Below are positions 7,197-13,011 of a stretch of DNA of 15,835 nt, piece by piece. The notes under the pieces are model-generated. The model was not told the DNA's origin. It made no database searches and was given only the letters and a program-made list of their open reading frames with translations. This DNA is from Candidatus Pacearchaeota archaeon (GTDB lineage Archaea; Nanobdellota; Nanobdellia; Pacearchaeales; GW2011-AR1), in NCBI GenBank assembly GCA_002689985.1, contig NZDC01000030.1:1-15835 (forward strand), given 5' to 3'. Within the stretch, counting starts at the first letter, position 1; each line of letters starts with the position of its first letter. Made by a program: the position numbers and the translations under genes.

Positions 7197-7577
7197 TTAA
7201 CTCCAAGAAGATGTCCACTCTTTAGTTTGACTGATAGTTTTTCCTATACTTTCACAGAATAATTCTTTAGAATGATTACAATTTGGACAACTTCCGGAAT
7301 GCATTATAGCAACATCATACATATCTTTTTGCAACTTAGGCCTTAAATGAATACCAACAAAGTTAGCAGCATCAAATAAAGATTCTTTAAAACTATTTTC
7401 TGAACGGCCAGGGAAATATTTACTATCTACATAAACTGCAACAACTTCAGATTTATGATTAATATCTTCTTTAACGTCATAAGGGACATTACAAATACAA
7501 TCTAGTACTTTAAAAACAGCATTATCTTTAAAAGTACCTTCCTTATGTGAGCACCATCCACAAACATGCCTTCCCAT
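7197..7577 (-). CDS. cysteine-rich protein of unknown function, 126 residues (possible upstream start at 7640)
   Basis: I do not recognise the family. The protein has an N-terminal knuckle HVCGWCSH (C6, C9), a CIC pair near residue 28, and a C-terminal knuckle SGSCPNCNHS, so a metal-binding fold (probably zinc) is likely. Between them is a mixed alpha/beta region with VVAVYVDSKYFPGR and VGIHLRPKLQKDMYDVAIMH. There is no signal peptide or membrane segment. The ATG at 7577 lies 63 bases past the start predicted by the TATA element at 7660-7670. The frame stays open upstream for 21 codons (ENNSVLKKASRLQNINEEEL before the ATG) to an ATA at 7640, exactly where a leaderless start is expected, so the annotated start may be too short. 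It follows the frameshifted receiver gene on the same strand, but with its own promoter. Confidence 0.65.
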   Translation of the reverse strand: MGRHVCGWCSHKEGTFKDNAVFKVLDCICNVPYDVKEDINHKSEVVAVYVDSKYFPGRSENSFKESLFDAANFVGIHLRPKLQKDMYDVAIMHSGSCPNCNHSKELFCESIGKTISQTKEWTSSWS

Positions 7578-7659
7578 TAATTCTTCTTCATTAATATTCT
7601 GTAATCTTGAAGCTTTTTTAAGAACTGAATTGTTTTCTATACTTATTTGTTAAAATTGA

Positions 7660-7670
7660 TATTTATAAAT
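7660..7670 (-). promoter_or_regulatory. TATA element of the cysteine-rich gene
   Basis: ATTTATAAATA on the minus strand is a strong archaeal TATA box; initiation would fall near 7640, well before the first ATG at 7577. Confidence 0.5.
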
Positions 7671-7704
7671 GTTTCTAATTATACTACTTAAAAATTACAA
7701 CTAA

Positions 7705-8117
7705 TTAGTTTTTCTTTTTTCTAGAATCTAATGCTTTGTGAGCAATATTAACTAAATCTTTAGAACCAAATGGTTTTATAAGATATCCAAAAGCTCCATT
7801 TTCAACTGCCTCTTTACCAATTCCAACATCTCCAGCATAAAGCAAGATAAAAGGTATATCTTCAAATTCAGGGTGTCTTGAAAATTTCTTAATTATTTCA
7901 CTTCCTAAAGGACCTGGATACATTTCATTATCAGTAAGAATTAAATTGACATTATCTTGATAAATACCATTATTTAACTTTTTTCAAGCTCTAAACCACT
8001 TTTAAAAGTTTCAAGATGATATTCATTAAAATTACGTTTAATATTTATTGAGACAATCTTCATTATAGTAGGATCGTCTTCTGCATATAAAATTGTTCTA
8101 CGTTTATTTTTATCCAT
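7705..8117 (-). pseudogene. single-domain response-regulator receiver, one-base frameshift (137 residues if restored)
   Basis: Reading from ATG 8117 gives MDKNKRRTILYAEDDPTIMK, the first strand and acidic pair (D14, D15) of a CheY-like receiver, but it stops at 7974-7976 after ELEKS. Adding one A to the A6 run at 7979-7984 continues as KLNNGIYQDNVNLILTDNEM with phospho-acceptor D63, then IPFILLYAGD and GYLIKPF with the conserved Lys115, ending KKKN at 7705. The restored product is a stand-alone receiver without output domain. The Thr/Ser that normally follows the fourth strand is Tyr94. A fragment starting at ATG 7923 alone would lack strands 1-3, the acidic pair and the phospho-acceptor, so it is not a sensible protein. 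No histidine kinase is in the window. Homopolymer sequencing error, real inactivation or -1 recoding on A-AAA are all possible. Confidence 0.75.
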
Positions 8118-8146
8118 TTTAAAAATTTATAAAATAATGTTTATTC

Positions 8147-8152
8147 TTTAAA
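8147..8152 (-). promoter_or_regulatory. TATA-like element before the receiver gene
   Basis: TTTAAA lies about 32 bases before ATG 8117 and would leave a leader of about 6 bases. A second TTTATAAA-like stretch at 8126-8135 is too close to the ATG to serve this start. Confidence 0.3.
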
Positions 8153-8175
8153 AAATTAGTATTTATACAACTTAC

Positions 8176-10620
8176 TTATCCTAAATAACTACTTCCTTGA
8201 GGAACAGCAGCTTTTGCAGATTTCAAATAATTTTCTTCTACTTTTTTATAAACTTCAATTGTTGGTTTACTAACACTAGGCTTAACCTTCTTTAAAGCTT
8301 CATCAAAATGTTTTTTATTTACTTCTTTAGAATCAATAGATTCTCTTAAAGACAATATTGCTGCTTCTCTTACTAATGATTCAATATCTGCTCCTGTATA
8401 TCCTACTGTTTTTTTAGCAAGATAGTGTAATAATTTTTCTTTATCTGTTAATTTTCCAAAATCAACTTTTTTATCTAAACTTTTTAGGTCCTCACTACTA
8501 ACAGGTTTATCAGAAGCTAGTTGAGAAATTACCTTAGTAACTTTTATATTTTTAAATCCTTCATCTAATTGCTTAATTTCTTCTTTACCTAATTCAATTG
8601 GCATTTTTTTTGTATGAATATTTAGAATTTCTAATCTACCTTTTTCTTCAGGAGCATTTACAAGTAAAATCTTATCAAATCGTCCAGGTCTTAACAATGC
8701 TGTATCAAGTAAGTCAGGTCTATTTGTTGCACCAACAACTAAGATATTGTTTAAATCTTCAAGACCATCCATTTCAGCAAGTAATTGATTTAATACTCTT
8801 TCAGTAACTTTTGTTCCTTGTTCCACTCCTCTTTTTCCTGCAAGAGCATCCATTTCATCAAAAAATATAATACAAGGAGCTACTTGACGTGCTCTTTCAA
8901 AAATCTTTCTTATACCTTTTTCTGATTCTCCTACCCACATACTTAAAAGTGATGAGCCTTTAATTTGAATAAAATTGGCTTCTGATTCTTTTGCAACTGC
9001 TTTTGCTAGGAGTGTTTTTCCTGTTCCAGGAGGTCCATAAAGTAAAATTCCTTTTGAAGGTCTAATTCCCATTCTTGTAAAACTTTCAGGATATTTTAAA
9101 GGCCATTCTATTGCCTCTTTTAATTCTTCTTTAATTTTATCAAGTCCTCCAGCAGAATCCCAATCAACATTAGGTGTTTCAACTAAAACTTCTCTCATTG
9201 CAGAAGGTCTAACAATTTTTAGTGCATCCATAAAATCATTTTGACTAATAATTAATTTTTCTAGAATTTCTTTTGGAATTTGTTCTTCATCTAATTTTAT
9301 TTTATGAAGATGCTTTCTTAAAACACCCATTGCAGCTTCCTTACTTAATGCTTCTAAATCTGCTCCAACAAAACCATGAGTAACAGACGATAATTCATCT
9401 AAATTAACATCTTTTGTTAAAGGCATACCTCTTGTATGAATTTTTAATACAGAAAGTCTTCCTTCTTTTCTTGGAACATTAATTGCGATTTCTCGATCGA
9501 ATCGTCCTGGCCTTCTTAATGCTGGATCTAAAGAATTAACTCTATTTGTTGCACCAATAACAATTACTTTACCACGTGACTTTAATCCATCCATCATTGT
9601 TAAAATCTGACTAACAACTCTTCTTTCAACTTCTCCCATTACTTCTTCTCTTTTTGGTGCTATTGCATCTATTTCATCAATAAAAATAATTGTTGGTGCT
9701 GTTTTTTCAGCTTCTTCAAAAATATCTCTAATACGTTTTTCGGATTCTCCATAAAATTTTGACATTATTTCAGGACCATTAAGTAAAATAAAATTAGCTT
9801 CTGATTCATTTGCAACTGCTTTTGCAAGCAAAGTTTTTCCTGTTCCAGGAGGTCCATGAAGTAAAACTCCTTTTGGTGCATCTATTCCTAATCTTTGAAA
9901 TATTTCAGGATGTTTCATTGGAATTTCAACCATTTCTCTTATTTTTTTAATTTCTTCAGTTAATCCACCAATATCTTCATAAGTAATTTCTGGAATTTTC
10001 TCATCTGTTATTTCAACTGCTTTAGGATTAAGTGTTACTTCAGTATTTTCTGTTATAACAACTGGTTGATTAGGATTAGTATTAACTACCATAAATCTGA
10101 TTTGAGAAACTCCTCCACCTAAATTTCCAAACCCCATATTTTCAAATGCTTCTCCAAACATATCTCCAAAATCTTCTCCAAGACCCATATCAGAAAACAA
10201 ATCTTTTCTTCTTTGAACTCCTCCAAGAACAACAATATCTCCTTTTAATACTGTTCTTCCCAAAAGACCTCTTCTTAGGCTCTCAGAATCAGCCTGAACC
10301 ATTATATGCTTTTGTGCAGGAGCAATCATAACCTTTTTTGCTTCTTTAATTTCTGCTTTAGAGATATTAACTGCATCTCCAAGACCTGTTTTTGCATTTT
10401 TTCTTAAAATACCATCAATTCTTATTATTCCTTCACCAACATCTGCAGGATAAGCCCTATCTGCAATTGCAACTGTTTCTCTATTTCCTTTTATAGACAC
10501 AACATCTCCCCGTCTTATTCCTAATTCTCTCATTACTTCTGCATCTATTCTTGCAATTCCTTTATATGCATCATCTTGCATTGCTTCAACAACTTTTAAT
10601 TGAACTTGTTTTTTCTTCAT
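8176..10620 (-). CDS. cdc48: Cdc48/VAT-type AAA+ ATPase (two ATPase rings)
   Basis: Hexameric unfoldase that pulls proteins apart with ATP, the archaeal relative of p97/Cdc48. The 814-residue protein has an N domain (1-about 200: KVVEAMQDDAYKGIARID, RRGDVVSIKG), a D1 ring with Walker A GPPGTGKT (256-263), Walker B IIFIDEID and RRPGRFDRE, and a D2 ring with Walker A GPPGTGKT (529-536), Walker B IIFFDEMDA and LRPGRFDK; the pore loops are KFYGES and MWVGES. Two insertions stand out: an acidic/Phe/Gly-rich loop in the N domain (about 137-167, with DMGLGEDFGDMFGEAFENMG) and about 50 extra residues in the D2 lid between M673 and T738, where relatives have about 15. The C-terminus SSYLG lacks the penultimate Tyr of an HbYX proteasome-docking tail. 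It starts 3 bases after the zinc-ribbon/AbrB gene and is probably translated from the same mRNA. Confidence 0.96.
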   Translation of the reverse strand: MKKKQVQLKVVEAMQDDAYKGIARIDAEVMRELGIRRGDVVSIKGNRETVAIADRAYPADVGEGIIRIDGILRKNAKTGLGDAVNISKAEIKEAKKVMIAPAQKHIMVQADSESLRRGLLGRTVLKGDIVVLGGVQRRKDLFSDMGLGEDFGDMFGEAFENMGFGNLGGGVSQIRFMVVNTNPNQPVVITENTEVTLNPKAVEITDEKIPEITYEDIGGLTEEIKKIREMVEIPMKHPEIFQRLGIDAPKGVLLHGPPGTGKTLLAKAVANESEANFILLNGPEIMSKFYGESEKRIRDIFEEAEKTAPTIIFIDEIDAIAPKREEVMGEVERRVVSQILTMMDGLKSRGKVIVIGATNRVNSLDPALRRPGRFDREIAINVPRKEGRLSVLKIHTRGMPLTKDVNLDELSSVTHGFVGADLEALSKEAAMGVLRKHLHKIKLDEEQIPKEILEKLIISQNDFMDALKIVRPSAMREVLVETPNVDWDSAGGLDKIKEELKEAIEWPLKYPESFTRMGIRPSKGILLYGPPGTGKTLLAKAVAKESEANFIQIKGSSLLSMWVGESEKGIRKIFERARQVAPCIIFFDEMDALAGKRGVEQGTKVTERVLNQLLAEMDGLEDLNNILVVGATNRPDLLDTALLRPGRFDKILLVNAPEEKGRLEILNIHTKKMPIELGKEEIKQLDEGFKNIKVTKVISQLASDKPVSSEDLKSLDKKVDFGKLTDKEKLLHYLAKKTVGYTGADIESLVREAAILSLRESIDSKEVNKKHFDEALKKVKPSVSKPTIEVYKKVEENYLKSAKAAVPQGSSYLG

Positions 10621-10623
10621 TTT

Positions 10624-10986
10624 TTATTGAATTCTATTCTTCTTTTTAATTTCACTAAAGTTTATTGATAATCTTCCCATATCTTCAAAGCATAATTTAA
10701 CCATTTCATCCATTATATTTTTCTGTTCATTCATAAAAGATAAAATCTCCTTTGGGATTGAAACTGCATAACTATTCCCAACAAGTCTCATTTTTACTTT
10801 AAATTCCTTATTTTTTAAATTTATAAATCTATTGTACTCTTGCTCATCAACAGGATGTATTAATTTTTCATCACATTTTGGACAAACCATTATTCTAAAT
10901 AAAAATCTGTTTTTAATTAATTCTGTTCTTTGCATTTTTGAGTCGCATTTATTACAAAGTATTGTGTTGTCAAATATATCTTTCAT
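10624..10986 (-). CDS. zinc-ribbon plus SpoVT/AbrB-like swapped-hairpin protein
   Basis: A 120-residue protein with an N-terminal zinc ribbon, CNKC (C11, C14) and CPKC (C35, C38), followed by a linker and a segment FKVKMRLVGNSYAVSIPKEI (63-82) that matches the AbrB/MazE/SpoVT hairpin pattern (variable strand, GNSxAVSIPKE), then a short helix and a strand RLSINFSEI. Proteins of this fold are usually dimeric DNA binders, often autoregulatory or antitoxin-like. No toxin gene is adjacent. The next gene, after only 3 bases, is cdc48, so the two are almost certainly co-transcribed. Upstream is an unusual leader with a 7-bp hairpin and GTATAC-type repeats that could be its own operator. A role in regulating cdc48 expression or in substrate targeting is inference; the zinc ribbon and AbrB patterns are seen directly. 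Confidence 0.75.
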   Translation of the reverse strand: MKDIFDNTILCNKCDSKMQRTELIKNRFLFRIMVCPKCDEKLIHPVDEQEYNRFINLKNKEFKVKMRLVGNSYAVSIPKEILSFMNEQKNIMDEMVKLCFEDMGRLSINFSEIKKKNRIQ

Positions 10987-11002
10987 TTTTTCGAATATAA
11001 AA

Positions 11003-11019
11003 CCGTGTCTTTGACACGG
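11003..11019. repeat. perfect inverted repeat (hairpin) in the leader of the AbrB-cdc48 operon
   Basis: CCGTGTC, a 3-base loop, GACACGG: a 7-bp G+C-rich stem in a very AT-rich neighbourhood. Read on the minus strand it is followed at once by TTTTATAT and ends 17 bases before the ATG at 10986, so it resembles an intrinsic terminator/attenuator or a translational control element. Confidence 0.6.
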
Positions 11020-11034
11020 CTAGGGTGAAAGGAG

Positions 11035-11080
11035 GTATACAAAGAATGTATATCCTTATGTGTATACAATAAATATATAC
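11035..11080. repeat. array of four GTATAC-like palindromes spaced 13-14 bases
   Basis: GTATAC (11035-11040), GTATAT (11048-11053), GTATAC (11062-11067) and ATATAC (11075-11080) have centres 13, 14 and 13 bases apart. Sites 1 and 3 begin near-identical 13-mers (GTATACAAAGAAT and GTATACAATAAAT), so the array also reads as two imperfect 27-bp tandem units. It overlaps the candidate promoter of the zinc-ribbon/AbrB-cdc48 operon and is a candidate operator for a dimeric repressor, possibly the AbrB-like protein. Confidence 0.45.
11046..11072 (+). CDS. possible 8-residue leader-type mini-ORF with a perfect SD
   Basis: MYILMCIQ followed by TAA. It is preceded by AAAGGAGGT (11028-11036), a full complement of the 16S rRNA tail and the best such match I noticed in the window, 9 bases before the ATG. 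A TATA-like AATATAAAA (10994-11002) lies about 25 bases before 11024, where a transcript would begin just ahead of the SD. Its codons coincide with the GTATAC repeats, so the SD could be fortuitous. Very tentative. Confidence 0.2.
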   Translation: MYILMCIQ

Positions 11081-11091
11081 CTATTTAAATG
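11069..11091 (-). promoter_or_regulatory. promoter region of the zinc-ribbon/AbrB-cdc48 operon
   Basis: On the minus strand CATTTAAAT and TATATATTTA are both acceptable TATA boxes. Either gives a leader of about 60-75 bases before ATG 10986, far longer than the leaderless arrangement typical of the window. Confidence 0.4.
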
Positions 11092-11118
11092 TTTTGGTAG
11101 AAATCAAAATATAAAACA

Positions 11119-11129
11119 CTTTAAAAATG
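11119..11129 (+). promoter_or_regulatory. TATA element of the signal peptidase gene
   Basis: CTTTAAAAATG is centred about 26 bases before ATG 11149 (leaderless spacing). Confidence 0.45.
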
Positions 11130-11148
11130 CTAAATAATTATTCTTCAT

Positions 11149-11751
11149 ATGAACCTTAGAAAAATTGGTGATAAATTTTGGTTTCTATTATGGAAAGATA
11201 ATAGCCTTAAAGGATGGATATTTTCAATTGTATTTTTATTTATATTTATAAAATTTATATTTTTCCCGACACTAAGTTTAGTTACAGGAACTTCTTTACC
11301 TTTAGCAATTGTTGAATCATGTAGCATGTATCACGATGGAAATTTATTATCAGATTATGATGAGTGGTGGGAACAACATGAAACAAAGTATTCTTCATAT
11401 GAAATAGAAAAACAGGATTTTACTTTTAAAAGAGGCTTTAACAAAGGAGATATTTTATTTATAACAGGGAAAAAACCAGAAAAATTAAAATTAGGAGATA
11501 TAATAATATTTAATGCAAATCATAAAAATCCAATAATTCATAGAGTAATAAAGATTAAAGAAACAAATGGAGAATATATTTTTTCAACAATAGGTGATAA
11601 CAATAATGGACAAATAAGTTCTGAAGTGAATATCCAACAAGATCAAGTAGTAGGAAAAGCTGTATTTAAGTTAGCCCCATATCTTGGATGGGGAAAACTA
11701 ATATTTTTCGAATATAAACAAGCAGAATCAAATAAAGGATTTTGTAATTAA
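11149..11751 (+). CDS. signal peptidase I, archaeal/ER type
   Basis: Membrane-anchored serine protease that cleaves signal peptides from exported proteins. The 200-residue protein has one N-terminal membrane segment (about 22-47: WIFSIVFLFIFIKFIFFP) and an outward-facing catalytic domain. Motif ESCSMYH (56-62) places the nucleophile at S59; the usual SGSM glycine is Cys58. The box KGDILFI follows at 99-105, NPIIHRVIKIK carries the catalytic H131 that replaces bacterial lysine, and STIGDNNNG holds D150. It therefore uses the Ser-His(-Asp) chemistry of archaeal and eukaryotic enzymes. An acidic/aromatic insert DYDEWWEQHETKYSSY (69-84) sits between the first two boxes, and a second hydrophobic segment is absent or weak (GWGKLIFFEY). 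It begins a plus-strand run with TFS and tRNA-Lys, though each has its own TATA element. Confidence 0.88.
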   Translation: MNLRKIGDKFWFLLWKDNSLKGWIFSIVFLFIFIKFIFFPTLSLVTGTSLPLAIVESCSMYHDGNLLSDYDEWWEQHETKYSSYEIEKQDFTFKRGFNKGDILFITGKKPEKLKLGDIIIFNANHKNPIIHRVIKIKETNGEYIFSTIGDNNNGQISSEVNIQQDQVVGKAVFKLAPYLGWGKLIFFEYKQAESNKGFCN

Positions 11752-11759
11752 AACAAAAA

Positions 11760-11770
11760 GTTTTTAAAAT
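11760..11770 (+). promoter_or_regulatory. TATA element of the TFS gene
   Basis: GTTTTTAAAAT is centred about 25 bases before ATG 11790. Confidence 0.45.
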
Positions 11771-11789
11771 AAGATAATTAAAAGATAAA

Positions 11790-12098
11790 ATGGAATTTTG
11801 TCCAAAATGTGGTGCTGTTCTAATTAAAAAAGTAAAAAACGATGGGTGTCCTAGATGTAATTATTCTACAAAAGGTAAAGTAAAAATAAAGACAAGTGAA
11901 AAAATGGATGAAAAAAAAGAAGTTTCTGTAATAAAACCTAATGAAACAGAAATCTTTCCAATTATTAATGAGAAATGTAAAGAATGTAAAAACGATAAAG
12001 CATATTTTTGGACTGTTCAAACACGTGCAAGTGATGAAGCTGAAACAAAATTCTTTAAATGTACAAAGTGTGGATATACAAGAAGAGATTATAGATAA
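11790..12098 (+). CDS. tfs: transcription factor S (TFS), RNA polymerase cleavage factor
   Basis: TFS rescues backtracked RNA polymerase by stimulating transcript cleavage, as eukaryotic TFIIS does. The 102-residue protein has the expected two zinc ribbons: C4, C7, C20, C23 at the N-terminus (RPB9-like) and C63, C66, C91, C94 at the C-terminus (TFIIS-like). Between the latter pairs lies AYFWTVQTRASDEAETKFFK (71-90) with the acidic tip D82-E83 that reaches the polymerase active site. All metal ligands and both acidic residues are present, so a functional cleavage factor rather than an inhibitory paralogue is likely. It has its own TATA element, and its stop codon abuts the TATA element of the tRNA gene. 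Confidence 0.95.
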   Translation: MEFCPKCGAVLIKKVKNDGCPRCNYSTKGKVKIKTSEKMDEKKEVSVIKPNETEIFPIINEKCKECKNDKAYFWTVQTRASDEAETKFFKCTKCGYTRRDYR

Positions 12099-12108
12099 AA
12101 ATATAAAC
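12098..12108 (+). promoter_or_regulatory. TATA element of tRNA-Lys
   Basis: AAATATAAACA is centred about 26 bases before 12130, so transcription would begin at or just before the mature tRNA 5' end. It overlaps the last base of the TFS stop codon. Confidence 0.5.
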
Positions 12109-12130
12109 AAATTTTTCTAATAAAATTCAT

Positions 12131-12205
12131 GGCTCCGTAGCTCAGCTTGGTTAGAGCACTAGACTCTTAATCTAGGTGTCGAGGGTTCAAATCCCTTCGG
12201 GGCCA
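12131..12205 (+). tRNA. tRNA-Lys (anticodon CUU)
   Basis: A 75-base cloverleaf without intron. The acceptor stem GGCTCCG pairs with CGGGGCC (one G-U pair), the D stem is GCTC/GAGC, the anticodon stem CTAGA/TCTAG carries loop CTCTTAA with anticodon CTT at 12166-12168, and the T arm is GAGGG-TTCAAAT-CCCTT. The discriminator base is A, and CCA is not encoded (TTT follows), so CCA-adding enzyme is needed. It reads AAG codons. Confidence 0.95.
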
Positions 12206-12212
12206 TTTATAA

Positions 12213-12527
12213 TTACACGTTCATAATCCAATCTTTTATTTCCCCTTTATTTAAAAAGTGTATTTTTGCTTTTCCAGAAAAATCATCGGGTTTATCATAA
12301 TGATTAATACTCTTATAAAAACCTTTTATTATTCCTTCTCTCCAAATCTTTGCTAGTTTCATAAAATCCTTTCCTTTTAAAGGAAGTTCTAATACTTCTT
12401 TTGTTGTATAAATTGCTGCTTCAAAAGAATAATTTTGCAAAGCCCATAATTTATTTGGACCAATTTTCCTACGAATTTTTTCTTCCATATCTTTTAATTC
12501 AGTGTACTGTTCTAATCCTAATGACAT
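12213..12527 (-). CDS. protein of unknown function, 104 residues
   Basis: No family recognised. The protein is mostly helical and charged (LEQYTELKDMEEKIRRKIG near the start), with tryptophan-containing segments KLWALQNYSFEAAIYTTKEV and KLAKIWREGIIKGFYKSI and a final DWIMNV; no cysteine clusters, signal peptide or membrane segment. The frame extends six codons upstream to ATG 12545, but the TATA element at 12552-12563 lies only 13 bases from that codon. Starting at ATG 12527 (MSLGLEQY) gives a normal spacing of about 30, so I prefer it. It lies convergent to tRNA-Lys, 7 bases from its end, and downstream of the winged-helix gene on the same strand. Confidence 0.65.
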   Translation of the reverse strand: MSLGLEQYTELKDMEEKIRRKIGPNKLWALQNYSFEAAIYTTKEVLELPLKGKDFMKLAKIWREGIIKGFYKSINHYDKPDDFSGKAKIHFLNKGEIKDWIMNV

Positions 12528-12551
12528 ATTACATTTTAGAATCATTACAAC

Positions 12552-12563
12552 TTAATAAATTTT
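12552..12563 (-). promoter_or_regulatory. TATA element of the 104-residue gene
   Basis: AAATTTATTAAG on the minus strand lies about 30 bases before ATG 12527 and only 13 before ATG 12545; it decides for the inner start. Confidence 0.4.
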
Positions 12564-12622
12564 ATCATAGTAAAACCTATGGCTATTAAGGCTTCTTCTA
12601 AGGGGCGGTAATTTATCTAGAA

Positions 12623-12904
12623 TTATCTTACTAATTCATTGATATCATCTATTGCATCTGCAACTTCTTTTCCTTTCTTAGTTAGTTTTATCACCTTTAT
12701 CCGCCCTCTTTTCTCAAAAACAACTAACCTTAGGCTCTCTAACGTTTGCAGAATCTTTACTGCATGGCTATAAGTACAATCTACTTCTTTAGCCAAAATA
12801 CTACCATACCGCATCCTTGTATTTCTTTTAAGAGATACAAGCATTAAAGCTGGCTTTCTCCTAAAAAAAATGTCGAAATTGTTTTTCATTAGATATTTCT
12901 CCAT
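12623..12904 (-). CDS. winged helix-turn-helix transcriptional regulator
   Basis: A 93-residue protein consisting almost entirely of a winged-helix domain of MarR/ArnR-like type. The helices of the HTH lie in RYGSILAKEVDCTYSHAVK (32-50) followed by ILQTLESLRLV, and the wing is FEKRGRIKVIKLTKKG (63-78), then a short C-terminal helix VADAIDDINELV for dimerisation. No ligand or metal site is apparent. The N-terminus (MEKYLMKNNFDIFF) offers a second Met at residue 6, but the TATA element 26 bases before 12904 supports the first. An inverted repeat overlaps that TATA element and could be its own operator. Targets are unknown; the divergent phosphoesterase gene is an obvious candidate. Confidence 0.85.
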   Translation of the reverse strand: MEKYLMKNNFDIFFRRKPALMLVSLKRNTRMRYGSILAKEVDCTYSHAVKILQTLESLRLVVFEKRGRIKVIKLTKKGKEVADAIDDINELVR

Positions 12905-12911
12905 TTTTGAT

Positions 12912-12933
12912 ATGTATAGTTTAATCTATATAT
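12912..12933. repeat. inverted repeat over the promoter of the winged-helix gene
   Basis: ATGTATAG, 6-base spacer TTTAAT, CTATATAT: 8-base arms with one mismatch, overlapping the TATA element (12926-12935, minus strand GAATATATAG) of the winged-helix gene. It is the size and position expected for an autoregulatory operator, although such AT palindromes also arise by chance here. Confidence 0.35.
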
Positions 12934-12935
12934 TC
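12926..12935 (-). promoter_or_regulatory. TATA element of the winged-helix gene
   Basis: GAATATATAG on the minus strand is centred 26 bases before ATG 12904. Confidence 0.45.
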
Positions 12936-12980
12936 AGAAAGTATGTTCCTTTTAAATGTTTCGCAAAGTATATTTCAGAA

Positions 12981-12990
12981 TATTTATTAA
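12981..12990 (+). promoter_or_regulatory. TATA element of the phosphoesterase gene
   Basis: TATTTATTAA is centred about 26 bases before ATG 13012. Confidence 0.4.
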
Positions 12991-13011
12991 CCAATATATC
13001 TATTAGAGTAT

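Noticed and set aside
7705..7923. 72-residue protein starting at ATG 7923
   Set aside because: It would be a receiver domain without strands 1-3, the acidic pair or the phospho-acceptor; the start is an internal methionine of the longer gene.
8176..8190. HbYX proteasome-docking tail on Cdc48
   Set aside because: The protein ends Y-L-G, so Tyr is third from the end rather than second.
11139..11403. 15-base direct repeat TATTCTTCATATGAA at 11139 and 11389, containing palindrome TTCATATGAA
   Set aside because: In a window this AT-rich about one or two such matches are expected by chance, and one copy is inside coding sequence.
11820..12110. Cys/Phe-rich minus-strand frame under TFS
   Set aside because: The cysteines and phenylalanines come from reversed Lys/Glu/Thr codons of a clear TFS gene.
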